Shown: one piece after another, positions 8,133-15,581 of the stretch
Layout of the letters: each line of letters opens with the position of its first letter
Position numbering within the stretch: the first letter of the stretch is position 1
Source: Athalassotoga sp049965695
GTDB taxonomy: Bacteria > Thermotogota > Thermotogae > Mesoaciditogales > Mesoaciditogaceae
Reading direction: 5' to 3'
Assembly: GCF_049965695.1 (NCBI RefSeq)
Contig: NZ_JBMFWB010000024.1
Coordinates: 1-27,363 of the forward strand
DNA length: 27,363 nucleotides
Translations under genes and position numbers: made by a program
The notes under the pieces: model-generated
Told to the model about the DNA's origin: nothing
The model's input: the letters and a program-made list of their open reading frames with translations, nothing else
Database searches by the model: none

Positions 8133-9364
8133 TCAACCTCTCCGGCCAGTAAAGATACGTTATGACCCCCAAAGCCAAAAGAATTTGAAATGAAATTTCT
8201 GATTTTAACTTGTTGTGGCCTTTGAGGGACACAGTTAAGATCGATTTGTGGATCCAGATTTTCAAGATTAACAGTTGGAAGCACAACAGATCTTTTCATT
8301 CCCAGCACAGATGATATGAATTCTATGGCACCTGCTGCTCCAAGCGTATGGCCGATGGCACCTTTGTTTGAACTCACAAAGATGTACTTTGATCTTTCTT
8401 TGAATATGTTTTTTATCGCCGTCGCTTCGGCCAAATCTCCAACAGGCGTAGAGGTGGCATGAGCGTTTATATAACCGATATCCTCTATCGAAAGACCTGA
8501 ATTTTTTATGGCCATCTCCATCGCAGCGTAAGCGCCAGATCCGTTTGGATCTGGCTGCACCATATGGTAAGCATCATCGCTCATTCCATATCCCTTTATT
8601 TCAGCGTATATTTTGGCTCCTCGCTTTTTCGCGGATTCTAAAGATTCAAGCACTATTATTCCTGATCCTTCGCCCATAACAAAGCCATCTCTGTCCCTGT
8701 CAAATGGTCTGGATGCATGCTTGGGATCGTCATTTCTTGTCGATAAAGCCTTCATATTTCCAAAGCCCGCTATGGATATTTTACATATCGCAGCCTCAGA
8801 TCCTCCTGCTATTACCGTATCTACAATTTCATGCCTTATCATGTCATAGGCAATGGCTATTGCATGTGCACTTGAAGCACATGCGCTAACGGTACCGAAG
8901 TTTGGCCCTTTCGCGCCGTATTGAGTTGCTATCGCTCCTGAAAGCGTATCTGCTATCATCATTGGAACAAGAAAAGGACTTACTCTCGAAGGACCTTTTG
9001 AAATCATGGTTTCCACTTCAGATTCAAGAGATTTTATTCCACCTATGCCGGAAGAGACTATAACGCCGGCTTTTTCAAGCATTTCTTTTGAAAGATTCGC
9101 ATCTTCGACAGCCTCTTTTGCCGCTGCCACTCCCAATTGTGTGTATCTGTCATGATGTCTTGCATCTTTTGAATCCATGTATTTGGTTGGATCAAAGTCT
9201 TTTATTTCAGCCGCTATTTGAGATTTAAAATCTGCCGGATCAAATGTGTTTATTTTATTTGTAAAACTCTCGCCAGAAAGCATCCCTTCGAAAAACGCTT
9301 CTTTCCCCGTTCCCGAGGCTGCTATTATTCCCATGCCTGTAATGACTACTCTTCTCATATGCAA
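8129..9364 (-). CDS. fabF: Beta-ketoacyl-ACP synthase II
   Basis: Elongating condensing enzyme of fatty-acid synthesis, first gene of the fab operon. Counting from the TTG start (411 residues), the Cys-His-His triad is Cys162 (SACASSAH), His302 (NAHATSTPVGD) and His339 (KGAIGHTLGAAG), with Lys334 in the last motif. SRPFDRDRDGFVMGEG at 218-233 is typical. Two starts are possible: TTG at 9364, with GGAG 7 bases upstream (good spacing), or ATG at 9358, with a 13-base spacing. The spacing favours TTG, giving MHMRRVV rather than MRRVV. A perfect palindrome lies about 30 bases upstream. Confidence 0.96.
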   Translation of the reverse strand: MHMRRVVITGMGIIAASGTGKEAFFEGMLSGESFTNKINTFDPADFKSQIAAEIKDFDPTKYMDSKDARHHDRYTQLGVAAAKEAVEDANLSKEMLEKAGVIVSSGIGGIKSLESEVETMISKGPSRVSPFLVPMMIADTLSGAIATQYGAKGPNFGTVSACASSAHAIAIAYDMIRHEIVDTVIAGGSEAAICKISIAGFGNMKALSTRNDDPKHASRPFDRDRDGFVMGEGSGIIVLESLESAKKRGAKIYAEIKGYGMSDDAYHMVQPDPNGSGAYAAMEMAIKNSGLSIEDIGYINAHATSTPVGDLAEATAIKNIFKERSKYIFVSSNKGAIGHTLGAAGAIEFISSVLGMKRSVVLPTVNLENLDPQIDLNCVPQRPQQVKIRNFISNSFGFGGHNVSLLAGEVE

Positions 9365-9390
9365 CGATATGCTCCTTTCTACGTTTCAAA

Positions 9391-9408
9391 AATTATGTTA
9401 GCATAATT
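9391..9408. promoter_or_regulatory. Palindrome upstream of fabF, candidate fatty-acid operon operator
   Basis: AATTATG-TTAG-CATAATT has perfect 7-base arms and lies 26 to 44 bases upstream of fabF, where a promoter should be. I could not place a convincing -35/-10 pair; a TTGGCA lies just upstream on the minus strand. The sequence does not match the remembered FapR or FabT operators, so any regulator is unknown. Confidence 0.5.
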
Positions 9409-9461
9409 CGTGCCAAAATGATTTGTTCGTATTTATCGTTGATCTGAGAAAAATGGTAAGA

Positions 9462-9516
9462 TACGATCGTTCAATTTTTGAATTGTTAAGGCAAATAGGT
9501 ATCCAAATTTTGGAGG
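9462..9516 (+). repeat. 55-bp perfect direct repeat, copy 1
   Basis: Identical base for base to 13545-13599, starting TACGATCGTTCAATT and ending TTTTGGAGG, in the same orientation. It lies upstream of the NTPase gene and includes that gene's GGAGG ribosome site. It contains the small inverted repeat TTCAA-TTT-TTGAA. Confidence 0.95.
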
Positions 9517-9521
9517 GTGAA

Positions 9522-9953
9522 ATGATATTAAAGATAACTGGAAAAATAGGAAGCGGAAAAAGTACGCTGGCAAATTATGTTATCAATCTCTCTCAAAGGG
9601 AGATCATAGGCTTCAGATCTTATTTTGATGATTCCAAAAATTCACTCTACCTCGAGTTTGTGAATGGACCAAGATACAAAATAGCCTTTAGAAATGGAAA
9701 GATGGTTGGAATAAAAGAAACTCTCGACGATCTTGCAATGTGCCTCAATACCGTCGATACCACAGGTAAGGTGCTTTTCATAGACGAGATAGGATACGTA
9801 GAGATCGTTTCTCAAAAATTCGTTGATGCTTTGTTAAATCTCATTAAAAGAACGCAGGATGGCGTCATTGTAATAAGAGAAAACTCCCCCCTTAGAGGGG
9901 AATTAGATGGTATCGGAATCTTTTTTGAAATTCACAAGGTTGAGGCAACGTAA
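9522..9953 (+). CDS. Small P-loop NTPase, THEP1-like
   Basis: A 143-residue P-loop protein resembling the NTPase_1/THEP1 nucleoside-triphosphatase family. The Walker A motif GKIGSGKST is at 7-15 and a Walker B VLFIDEIGYVE at 83-93, followed by an S-x-x-F segment and a C-terminal strand, as in THEP1. It is shorter than typical THEP1 proteins (about 175 residues). An upstream extension in frame from 9423 exists, but the family starts right before the P-loop, and GGAGG at 9512-9516 supports ATG 9522. The 3' end overlaps the convergent SDR gene by 22 bases. The promoter and ribosome site lie in or near the 55-bp repeat. Its cellular role is unknown. Confidence 0.7.
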   Translation: MILKITGKIGSGKSTLANYVINLSQREIIGFRSYFDDSKNSLYLEFVNGPRYKIAFRNGKMVGIKETLDDLAMCLNTVDTTGKVLFIDEIGYVEIVSQKFVDALLNLIKRTQDGVIVIRENSPLRGELDGIGIFFEIHKVEAT

Positions 9954-10705
9954 CCTCCATCAACCCTTATCGTGGTGCCAGTTATATAGGAGGCGCGATC
10001 GGATGCGAGAAAGGCAACTATTGCCGCTATCTCTTCCGGCTTTGCAAGCCTTTTTATATCTGTCTTTTCGGCTATATCTTTGCTCGCCTCTTCAAAGGTT
10101 ATTCCTTTCTTTTTGGCCGTATCCTCAAAAAGCGTTTTTATTCTTTCTGTAAGCGTATATCCTGGCGCTATGCAGTTGAATGTGATGCCTTTGGCGGCGT
10201 GCTCTGACGAGAGACTTCTTATCAGACCTACGACGGCCATCCTTATCGAATTTGAGAGTAGAAGGCGCGGAATAGGCTCATAAACGGAGACAGAGGTCGA
10301 TGCGATAACGCGCCCCCATCCTCTGGAGATCATTCCGGGCAAAAACGCATTTATCAATCTTACCGCGCTCATCATCGTAAGATCGTACGCTTTATGCCAG
10401 TCCTCGTCCGTAAGATCTTCGAGATCCCCCGGTTTCGGTCCACCCGTGTTTATAAAGAGTATATCCACATTTCCAATCTCTTTATGGATACGTTTTATAT
10501 CTTCTCCGATCGAAAGATCCCCAGTGTGGCCTTTAACCTTCGAGCTATATCTAGACGAGATTTCTTTTGCAACCTCCTCGGCATTGTGGCGCGAGACAAT
10601 ATGAACTACAGCACCCTCTCGAGCAAATTCTTCGGCCACTGCCCTTCCTATTCCTTTTGATCCTCCTCCAACGAATGCCACCTTTCCGCTTAGCCCTAAA
10701 TCCAT
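9932..10705 (-). CDS. SDR-family oxidoreductase, FabG-like with atypical active site (copy 1)
   Basis: A 257-residue Rossmann-fold short-chain dehydrogenase/reductase-like protein. The cofactor loop GGGSKGIG is at 13-20, a modified NTGGP replaces the NNAG motif at 86-90, and a Ser-rich strand (ASTSVS) follows at 135-140. The standard catalytic YxxxK is missing: the aligned positions read SNSIR (151-155), so Tyr is Ser and Lys is Arg. This matches the beta-ketoacyl-reductase-like SDR subgroup known to lack a perfect tetrad. The C-terminus has the family GTTIRVDGG. ATG 10705 has GGAGAGGTG upstream. A close paralogue of equal length lies at 13629-14402. The substrate is unknown, and a role in fatty-acid synthesis is only suggested by its nearness to the fab operon. 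Confidence 0.85.
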   Translation of the reverse strand: MDLGLSGKVAFVGGGSKGIGRAVAEEFAREGAVVHIVSRHNAEEVAKEISSRYSSKVKGHTGDLSIGEDIKRIHKEIGNVDILFINTGGPKPGDLEDLTDEDWHKAYDLTMMSAVRLINAFLPGMISRGWGRVIASTSVSVYEPIPRLLLSNSIRMAVVGLIRSLSSEHAAKGITFNCIAPGYTLTERIKTLFEDTAKKKGITFEEASKDIAEKTDIKRLAKPEEIAAIVAFLASDRASYITGTTIRVDGGYVASTL

Positions 10706-10742
10706 AATTCACCTCTCCACTTTTTTGTACAATTTTAGCACA

Positions 10743-11315
10743 TCATTTGGTACCTTTCATCGTTGGAGGAAGGTAATGTGCAAAATCGGAGGCATGTTGG
10801 TAATAGGCTCCGTATCCTGTTACAGCAAAGGCAATGGCTGAGAGGACAAGTAATATGAATATGATCCATCTGATACTTTTAGATTTAAGCCCCAATGGCG
10901 CCATTAACGCACCAAGTCCAGATGTTATAAATCCTCCAAAGGCTATAATTGGACTTTGTGTCATACTGTAGATCAATATGTCGACGGATATAACGATATT
11001 TATCAGACCGCCTGCAGAAGACAGAAGTGCTAAGGGAAGAAGATCCGAATTGCTTTTTATTGCCACGCCTATAGATATGAGAAGTGCTCCAAACCATACA
11101 GAAGGTTCTCCAAAGATTATATTGTAAGATCCGGGCAAAGGCCATGTGAAGATCATATCAAGGCCGGTTACAAGCAGGATAAATCCTATCATCCAGAATC
11201 CGTAAATCCATGAAGAATTAGATTTTCCACTTCTATATTTCAGTGTATAAATACCAGCAAAAAGTAAGCCAGATGCCGCTGCTATAAGTTGAATCGTCAC
11301 GTAATCTATAAACAT
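10743..11315 (-). CDS. DUF981-family integral membrane protein
   Basis: A 190-residue very hydrophobic protein with about six membrane spans. The start at ATG 11315 is chosen because AAGGAGG lies 6 bases upstream; a longer reading to 11378 would run over the promoter. The segment FTWPLPGSYNIIFGEPSVWFG matches my memory of DUF981 proteins, known from archaea and some thermophilic bacteria, with no established function. It lies 37 bases upstream of SDR copy 1 on the same strand, so the two may be cotranscribed. It is preceded by a consensus promoter and a CRP/FNR-like palindrome, so it is probably regulated. The family call is from memory of the motif. Confidence 0.65.
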   Translation of the reverse strand: MFIDYVTIQLIAAASGLLFAGIYTLKYRSGKSNSSWIYGFWMIGFILLVTGLDMIFTWPLPGSYNIIFGEPSVWFGALLISIGVAIKSNSDLLPLALLSSAGGLINIVISVDILIYSMTQSPIIAFGGFITSGLGALMAPLGLKSKSIRWIIFILLVLSAIAFAVTGYGAYYQHASDFAHYLPPTMKGTK

Positions 11316-11328
11316 ATATACCTCCTTA

Positions 11329-11346
11329 AAGTGATTTTTTTCACTT
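11329..11346. promoter_or_regulatory. CRP/FNR-like palindrome between promoter and DUF981 gene
   Basis: AAGTGA-TTTTTT-TCACTT has perfect 6-base arms around a 6-base centre, the geometry of CRP/FNR-family sites (consensus TGTGA-N6-TCACA). It begins four bases downstream of the -10 box, so a bound protein would block transcription. Confidence 0.5.
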
Positions 11347-11349
11347 AAA

Positions 11350-11378
11350 AGTATACAATAAAGGTCCAATATTGTCAA
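11350..11378 (-). promoter_or_regulatory. Sigma-70-type promoter of the DUF981 gene
   Basis: Minus strand: a perfect -35 TTGACA (11373-11378), 17-base spacer and -10 TATACT (11350-11355). It drives the DUF981 gene and perhaps SDR copy 1. Confidence 0.8.
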
Positions 11379-11417
11379 TACCTTGTCTGGTATACTTAAA
11401 AAAAGGGGTGTTCGAAA

Positions 11418-12218
11418 TTGAAATTGAGATCGCCGATCAAATGGGCTGGAGGGAAAACTCAGTTACTCGATCAACTTGACAAACTTTTGCCGGCAAAATT
11501 TTCAACGTATATAGAGCCTTTTGTAGGTGGAGGGGCGCTGTTTTTTCATCTTTTGCCCGCAGATGCCGTATTGATAGATTTAAATACCGAACTTATAAAT
11601 TTTTATATTACCGTAAGAGATGAGGTTGAAAATCTCATAGAAAGTTTAAAGGTTCACAAAAACCAAAGTGATTATTACTACAAAATGCGTGATCTTGATC
11701 CTTCGAAGTTGAGTTCGTTAGAGCGCGCCTCTCGCTTTCTTTATCTTAACAAAACCTCGTACAACGGGCTTTGGAGAACGAATAAAAAAGGGGTATTCAA
11801 CGTTCCGTTTGGAAGGAACAAGAATGTGCGTCTCTTCGATGAAGAGAATATAAGATGTGTAAGTCTTGCACTTAAAAATGCGAAAATCATCTCTGGAGAT
11901 TTCACAATAGCGCTTCAATATGCGAAGGCAGGGGATTTTATCTACATGGATCCTCCGTACCATCCTCTTTCAAAGACTTCAAATTTTACATCGTATTCCG
12001 GAACTTTTGTTGAAAGAGATCAAATAAGGCTTTCAGAATTCTTTAGAGAATTAGACAGGATAGGTGCTTTTGTGATGTTAAGCAATTCAAACACGGATTT
12101 CATAAGATCGCTTTACAAAGGATACGATATTCGTTTTGTAAAGGCGACGAGGCGAATAAATTCAAAAAGTGACGGCCGCGGTGCGATTGAAGAGATTGTC
12201 ATAAGGAATTTTTCATAA
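11418..12218 (+). CDS. dam: DNA adenine methylase (Dam family)
   Basis: An S-adenosylmethionine-dependent N6-adenine DNA methyltransferase of the Dam/D12 class, 266 residues. It shows the N-terminal IKWAGGK (7-13), the SAM-binding PFVGGGALFF (34-43), the D of motif II and the catalytic DPPY at 178-181. The C-terminal RRINSKSDGRG is typical of Dam proteins, so GATC specificity is probable. The start codon is TTG at 11418 with AGGGGTG 7 bases upstream; no ATG fits the conserved N-terminus. No restriction partner is adjacent, so it looks like an orphan methylase. The last 6 bases overlap the convergent murJ fragment. Confidence 0.88.
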   Translation: MKLRSPIKWAGGKTQLLDQLDKLLPAKFSTYIEPFVGGGALFFHLLPADAVLIDLNTELINFYITVRDEVENLIESLKVHKNQSDYYYKMRDLDPSKLSSLERASRFLYLNKTSYNGLWRTNKKGVFNVPFGRNKNVRLFDEENIRCVSLALKNAKIISGDFTIALQYAKAGDFIYMDPPYHPLSKTSNFTSYSGTFVERDQIRLSEFFRELDRIGAFVMLSNSNTDFIRSLYKGYDIRFVKATRRINSKSDGRGAIEEIVIRNFS

Positions 12219-13553
12219 TTTTTCATTTTCTTCCGGAGATTTTTTGAACTTAAGGAATCTCCAGAAACGATTTGGTAGCGTTTTGATCAACCATGAAATC
12301 AAAAAGTAGACTGCTATTCCGGCAAAAATAGCCGCAAAGTCCCTTATTTTTCCTCTCAACAAGAAAAGAATAAGATATATAACCGCGTCCATTAATATCG
12401 AGGCAATTATGACTTTTATGAAGTAATAAAGGTCGAAAAACCAAACTTTGAATTTTACTCTTAGTGAAATTAGCATTACGATCACAAAATATATCGAAGA
12501 TATCGAAGTCGATAGCGCAAGTCCTGTTTGTTTGAGATGTGATATAAAGAGAAAGTTAAGCCCTATGTTTATCCCAAGCCCTATCATTCCAAAGATCATC
12601 GGAGTTCTGGTATTTTTAAAAGAATAGTAGATCTGCACAAGGACCGCTCCAAGCGAAGATGTAAAAAGAGAAAGAGAAAAGGCGATAAGAGGCGGATAGG
12701 TCAACATCGTTGATTCGACCGTGAAATTTCCATGCTGGAAGATAAGAGTTATTACCTGTTTGGCAAGAGGGAAGAGTGCAAATGTGACAGGAATCAAAAA
12801 GAAGGCAAGCAATTTCATAGCCCTTTTGGTTGTTATCGTGAGTCCTCTTATGTCGTTTTCGGCGGCCCTAGATGCGACGGAAGGGTATGTAACCTGTGTT
12901 ACGGGAGTGCCAAGTACCCCATTGGCCGCGCTTGTTATTCTATTTGCGTAAGAAAGAGAACTTATAGCGCCTGTCTCGAGTGTGGATGCAAATGTTCTGT
13001 CCACTATTGTGTTTAACATTCCCAAAGCGCTTGAGAAAAACAGGGGCCATATCATCTTATAGAGATCTCTTGTCTCCGGGATCTTTCTTTTTATCTTAAA
13101 TGGATTGAGATATTTCCTTTCTGCAAAACCGAGGACGATGAAGATAAAGGTCGGTGGCAGTGTCCATGCGAGAGCGAGAGAAACCGCTCCGAGGTGCTTT
13201 GTTGCAAAAAGTGTTCCTATGACTATAAAATCAAAACTGAGTCCAACAAGGGGATATGCGAGAAATTTTTTCTCGCTTTGTAAAAGCCCGTTGACAAAAC
13301 TTAGCATGGCACCGATTACGGTAGCAAAACTCATCCATCTTATGAAGTTGACGGTCATATCATGATCTGCCTTTCCAAAACCCGGAAAGAACAGATGTGT
13401 TACTTCAGGTGCGAAGATAGCAATAAGAACAACAGCCGCGGCAAGCATTAACGTTGTTGAGTAAAAGATCGTGGCCGAAAAATGTTTGGCTTCTTCTTCA
13501 TTTTTGTTCTTTATAACCCTTACAAAGAGTGGAATGAAGGCCGCTACGATCGT
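12213..13553 (-). pseudogene. murJ: murJ (lipid II flippase) lacking its 5' end
   Basis: The reading frame from 13553 to 12213 encodes 446 residues that match MurJ/MviN from AAFIPLF onward (family: EGAFxxAFVPVF near residue 60-70). The following spans and loops (APEVTHLFFPGF, then about twelve hydrophobic segments) are intact to the end. The first 60 or so residues, including spans one and two, and the start codon are missing. The homology runs right up to the 55-bp repeat at 13545, and the frame meets a TGA at 13554-13556 inside it. The first ATG in frame (13448) has no ribosome site. MurJ is normally essential for peptidoglycan, so another copy should exist elsewhere, or this join is an assembly error. 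Confidence 0.8.
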
Positions 13554-13599
13554 TCAATTTTTGAATTGTTAAGGCAAATAGGTATCCAAATTTTGGAGG
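13545..13599 (+). repeat. 55-bp perfect direct repeat, copy 2
   Basis: Identical to 9462-9516. Its left edge coincides with the point where murJ coding similarity ends. Its right edge leads into a short NTPase-gene remnant. The sequence flanking the two copies differs at once on both sides. Confidence 0.95.
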
Positions 13600-13605
13600 T
13601 CAAAG

Positions 13606-13650
13606 ATGATTTTAATATTTTTTGAAATTCACAAAGTCGAAGCCACATAA
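13606..13650 (+). pseudogene. Remnant of a second NTPase gene (internal deletion)
   Basis: After the repeat's GGAGG comes an ATG and a 14-codon frame reading MILIFFEIHKVEAT. Its first residues equal the start of the NTPase at 9522 (MIL) and its last ten (FFEIHKVEAT) equal that protein's C-terminus. The P-loop and everything between are gone. The 3' half overlaps the SDR copy 2 coding end, which explains part of the match, but TTTTTTGAAAT lies beyond the SDR stop and is also conserved. It is best read as an NTPase gene with its interior deleted. Confidence 0.6.
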
Positions 13651-14402
13651 CCTCCGTCTATTCTTATCGTGGTACCTGTTATGTATGCGGCACGATCTGA
13701 GGCGAGGAAAACAACGGTTGACGCTATTTCTTCCGGCTTTGCAAGTCTTTTTATATCTGTTTTTTCAACTATATCCTTACTTGCTTCTTCAAAGGTGATG
13801 TGCTTTTTTTGTGCGGTATCGTTGAAAAGTATTTTGATCCTTTCTGTAAGCGTGTAACCTGGCGCAATGCAATTGAAAGTTACGCCGTCTTTTGCATGCT
13901 CTGCTGAAAGACTTCTCATTAACCCTATCACTGCCATTCTTATTGAGTTAGACAGCAAAAGCCTCGGAATTGGTTCGTAAACGGATACAGAGGTCGATGC
14001 AATGATACGGCCCCATTTTTTAGAAAGCATACCGGGCAAAAACGAGTTTATCAATCTAACCGCGCTCATCATCGTAAGATCGTACGCCGTATGCCAGTCT
14101 TCATCTGTCAAGTCTTCCATGTCTCCTGGTTTAGGACCTCCGGCGTTTATAAAAAGCACATCAACGTCTCCGACTTCACTTGAAATGCGTTTTACATCAT
14201 CGAATTTTGAAAGATCTCCGTCATGTCCGAACACTTTTACATCGTATTTTTGAGATATTTCTTTTGCGACTTTGCTTGAATCATGTCTGGCGATGATATG
14301 AATCAGAGATCCTTCTTTGGCGAATTCATCTGCCACGGCACGGCCAATTCCCTTTGTTCCACCACAAACGAGCACTTTTTTGTTTTTTATACCGAGATCC
14401 AT
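13629..14402 (-). CDS. SDR-family oxidoreductase, FabG-like with atypical active site (copy 2)
   Basis: A 257-residue paralogue of the SDR at 9932-10705, same length and near-identical in long stretches (NSFLPGML, ASTSVSVYEPIPRLLLSNS). It shares the altered active site, with SNSIR where YxxxK is expected, and has the cofactor loop GGTKGIG near 14-20. In one 89-base stretch aligned by eye the two genes are about 82% identical in DNA. The ATG at 14402 is chosen because TTGGAGGAG precedes it; an 8-residue longer reading has no ribosome site. Transcription would run on into the murJ fragment. Function is unknown, as for copy 1. Confidence 0.85.
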   Translation of the reverse strand: MDLGIKNKKVLVCGGTKGIGRAVADEFAKEGSLIHIIARHDSSKVAKEISQKYDVKVFGHDGDLSKFDDVKRISSEVGDVDVLFINAGGPKPGDMEDLTDEDWHTAYDLTMMSAVRLINSFLPGMLSKKWGRIIASTSVSVYEPIPRLLLSNSIRMAVIGLMRSLSAEHAKDGVTFNCIAPGYTLTERIKILFNDTAQKKHITFEEASKDIVEKTDIKRLAKPEEIASTVVFLASDRAAYITGTTIRIDGGYVASTL

Positions 14403-14426
14403 TTTTATCTCCTCCAAAATTGTCAT

Positions 14427-14454
14427 TTGTATAATTATACCCTCATGCTATAAT
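14427..14454 (+). promoter_or_regulatory. Promoter of the acyltransferase gene, overlapping a divergent promoter
   Basis: Plus strand: TTGTAT (14427-14432), 16-base spacer, perfect TATAAT (14449-14454). On the minus strand a TATAAT (14434-14439) probably serves SDR copy 2. The two overlap, so the genes may compete for polymerase. Confidence 0.6.
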
Positions 14455-14484
14455 CTATAAAAAGCGAAATTGCGGAGAGTTGTC

Positions 14485-15228
14485 ATGAGCATAAGTAAAA
14501 TGGCGAAGATCGATGGTAGTGTCGAGTTTGGGCAAAATGTAGTTGTTGAAGATGAAGTTGAAATATCAAAGGATGTAAAAATAGGTCACAACGTTGTGAT
14601 TCACGCAGGTGTTAAAATCGGAGAGGGCAGTGTCATATCTGACAACACGGTACTTGGGAAGATCCCATTTAAAGCATCTGCAAGTGCAACAACGAAGATA
14701 AAGAAACTTTCTTCGTTGGTGATCGGTGATCATGTCATGATCGGCGCAAATTGTGTGATCTACACGGGATCAACGCTTCACGATAACGTCTTTGTGGGAG
14801 ATCTTGCCTCAATTCGTGAAGACGTGGAGATTGGAGAGTACACGATTATCGGCAGAGGAGTTGCCATCGAAAATCAAACGACGATCGGGAAACATGTCAA
14901 AATCGAAACCGGATCTTACATAACGGCCATGTCTACAATAGAAGATCGATGCTTTATAGCACCGGAAGTTGCTTTTTCGAATGATAACTATCTTGGAAGA
15001 ACGGAAGAGAGATTTAAGCATTTCAAAGGACCAACTTTGAAGAAGGGATCAAGAATAGGGGTTAACGCAACTTTGTTACCTGGCGTTACGATCGGAAAAG
15101 ATGCCGTTGTGGCTGCGGGATCGGTCGTAACCAAAGATGTCGTTGGCGCGATTATAGTTGCAGGCGTGCCAGCAAAGTATTTCAGAGATGTTCCGAAAGA
15201 TCAGTTACTTGATGAAGGAGGGGATTAA
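14485..15228 (+). CDS. Acyltransferase with hexapeptide repeats (left-handed beta-helix)
   Basis: A 247-residue protein built almost wholly of hexapeptide repeats ([LIV]-G-x4), for example at VIHAGVKIGEGSVISDNTVLG, and ending in VTIGKDAVVAAGSVVTKDV and VAGVPAKYF. These are hallmarks of sugar-nucleotide N- or O-acetyltransferases such as WbpD/WlbB or the WbbJ-like group. FSNDNY near the middle resembles the FTNDxYPR segment of WlbB-type enzymes. ATG 14485 has GGAGAG upstream; a TTG five codons earlier (14470) is less likely. It is cotranscribed with a small membrane protein. A role in envelope polysaccharide synthesis is likely, but the substrate is unknown. Confidence 0.8.
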   Translation: MSISKMAKIDGSVEFGQNVVVEDEVEISKDVKIGHNVVIHAGVKIGEGSVISDNTVLGKIPFKASASATTKIKKLSSLVIGDHVMIGANCVIYTGSTLHDNVFVGDLASIREDVEIGEYTIIGRGVAIENQTTIGKHVKIETGSYITAMSTIEDRCFIAPEVAFSNDNYLGRTEERFKHFKGPTLKKGSRIGVNATLLPGVTIGKDAVVAAGSVVTKDVVGAIIVAGVPAKYFRDVPKDQLLDEGGD

Positions 15229-15579
15229 ATGACCTGGAAAGGTTGGACGGCTCTTATTGCAGGTGTATGGTTTATAATTGCCGGTTTTCTTCCGTTAGGT
15301 GTTACGGGTAACATGTTAAACGATGTGATCGTGGGGATAATCGTCGCGATAGTCGGTTTCATGATGCTGCCAGAAGGCGCATCGTGGCAGGGATGGATAA
15401 TAGGGCTTGTGGGAGGAGTATGGATGATAATAGCGGCCTTCATACCATACGTTAGCGATCCAAGTACCCATCACCTTCATAATCTTGCCAACGACATAGT
15501 CATCGGTATAATAATTTTGATAATCGCTTTGTTTGAAAGATCGAAAAAGGCAAATTCAAAAACCGAAGTGAAGAGTTAA
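15229..15579 (+). CDS. Small SPW-repeat-like membrane protein
   Basis: A 116-residue protein with four hydrophobic spans arranged as two similar halves: W-x-x-L/I-x-x-G-x-W-F/M-I-I-A at 6-19 and WQGWIIGLVGGVWMIIAAF near 53-71, each followed by a second span (VIVGIIVAIVGF, IVIGIIILIIAL). This two-fold repeat matches the SPW-repeat membrane family, of unknown function. The stop of the acyltransferase directly precedes its ATG (TAA then ATG), and the ribosome site AAGGAGGGG lies in the last acyltransferase codons, so translation is coupled. The short basic tail (RSKKANSK) would be cytoplasmic. It ends 2 bases from the convergent ecfA2. Confidence 0.65.
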   Translation: MTWKGWTALIAGVWFIIAGFLPLGVTGNMLNDVIVGIIVAIVGFMMLPEGASWQGWIIGLVGGVWMIIAAFIPYVSDPSTHHLHNLANDIVIGIIILIIALFERSKKANSKTEVKS

Positions 15580-15581
15580 TT

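Noticed and set aside
9423..9521. An upstream extension of the NTPase through the repeat
   Set aside because: THEP1-type proteins begin right before the P-loop, and the good ribosome site lies before ATG 9522. The same frame stops soon in repeat copy 2.
9886..9905. CCCC-TTAGA-GGGG stem as a terminator
   Set aside because: It is a 4-5 bp stem inside the NTPase coding sequence without a T-run.
13545..13599. The 55-bp repeat as an insertion-sequence end or attachment site
   Set aside because: No transposase or integrase is present and there are no terminal inverted repeats or target duplications.
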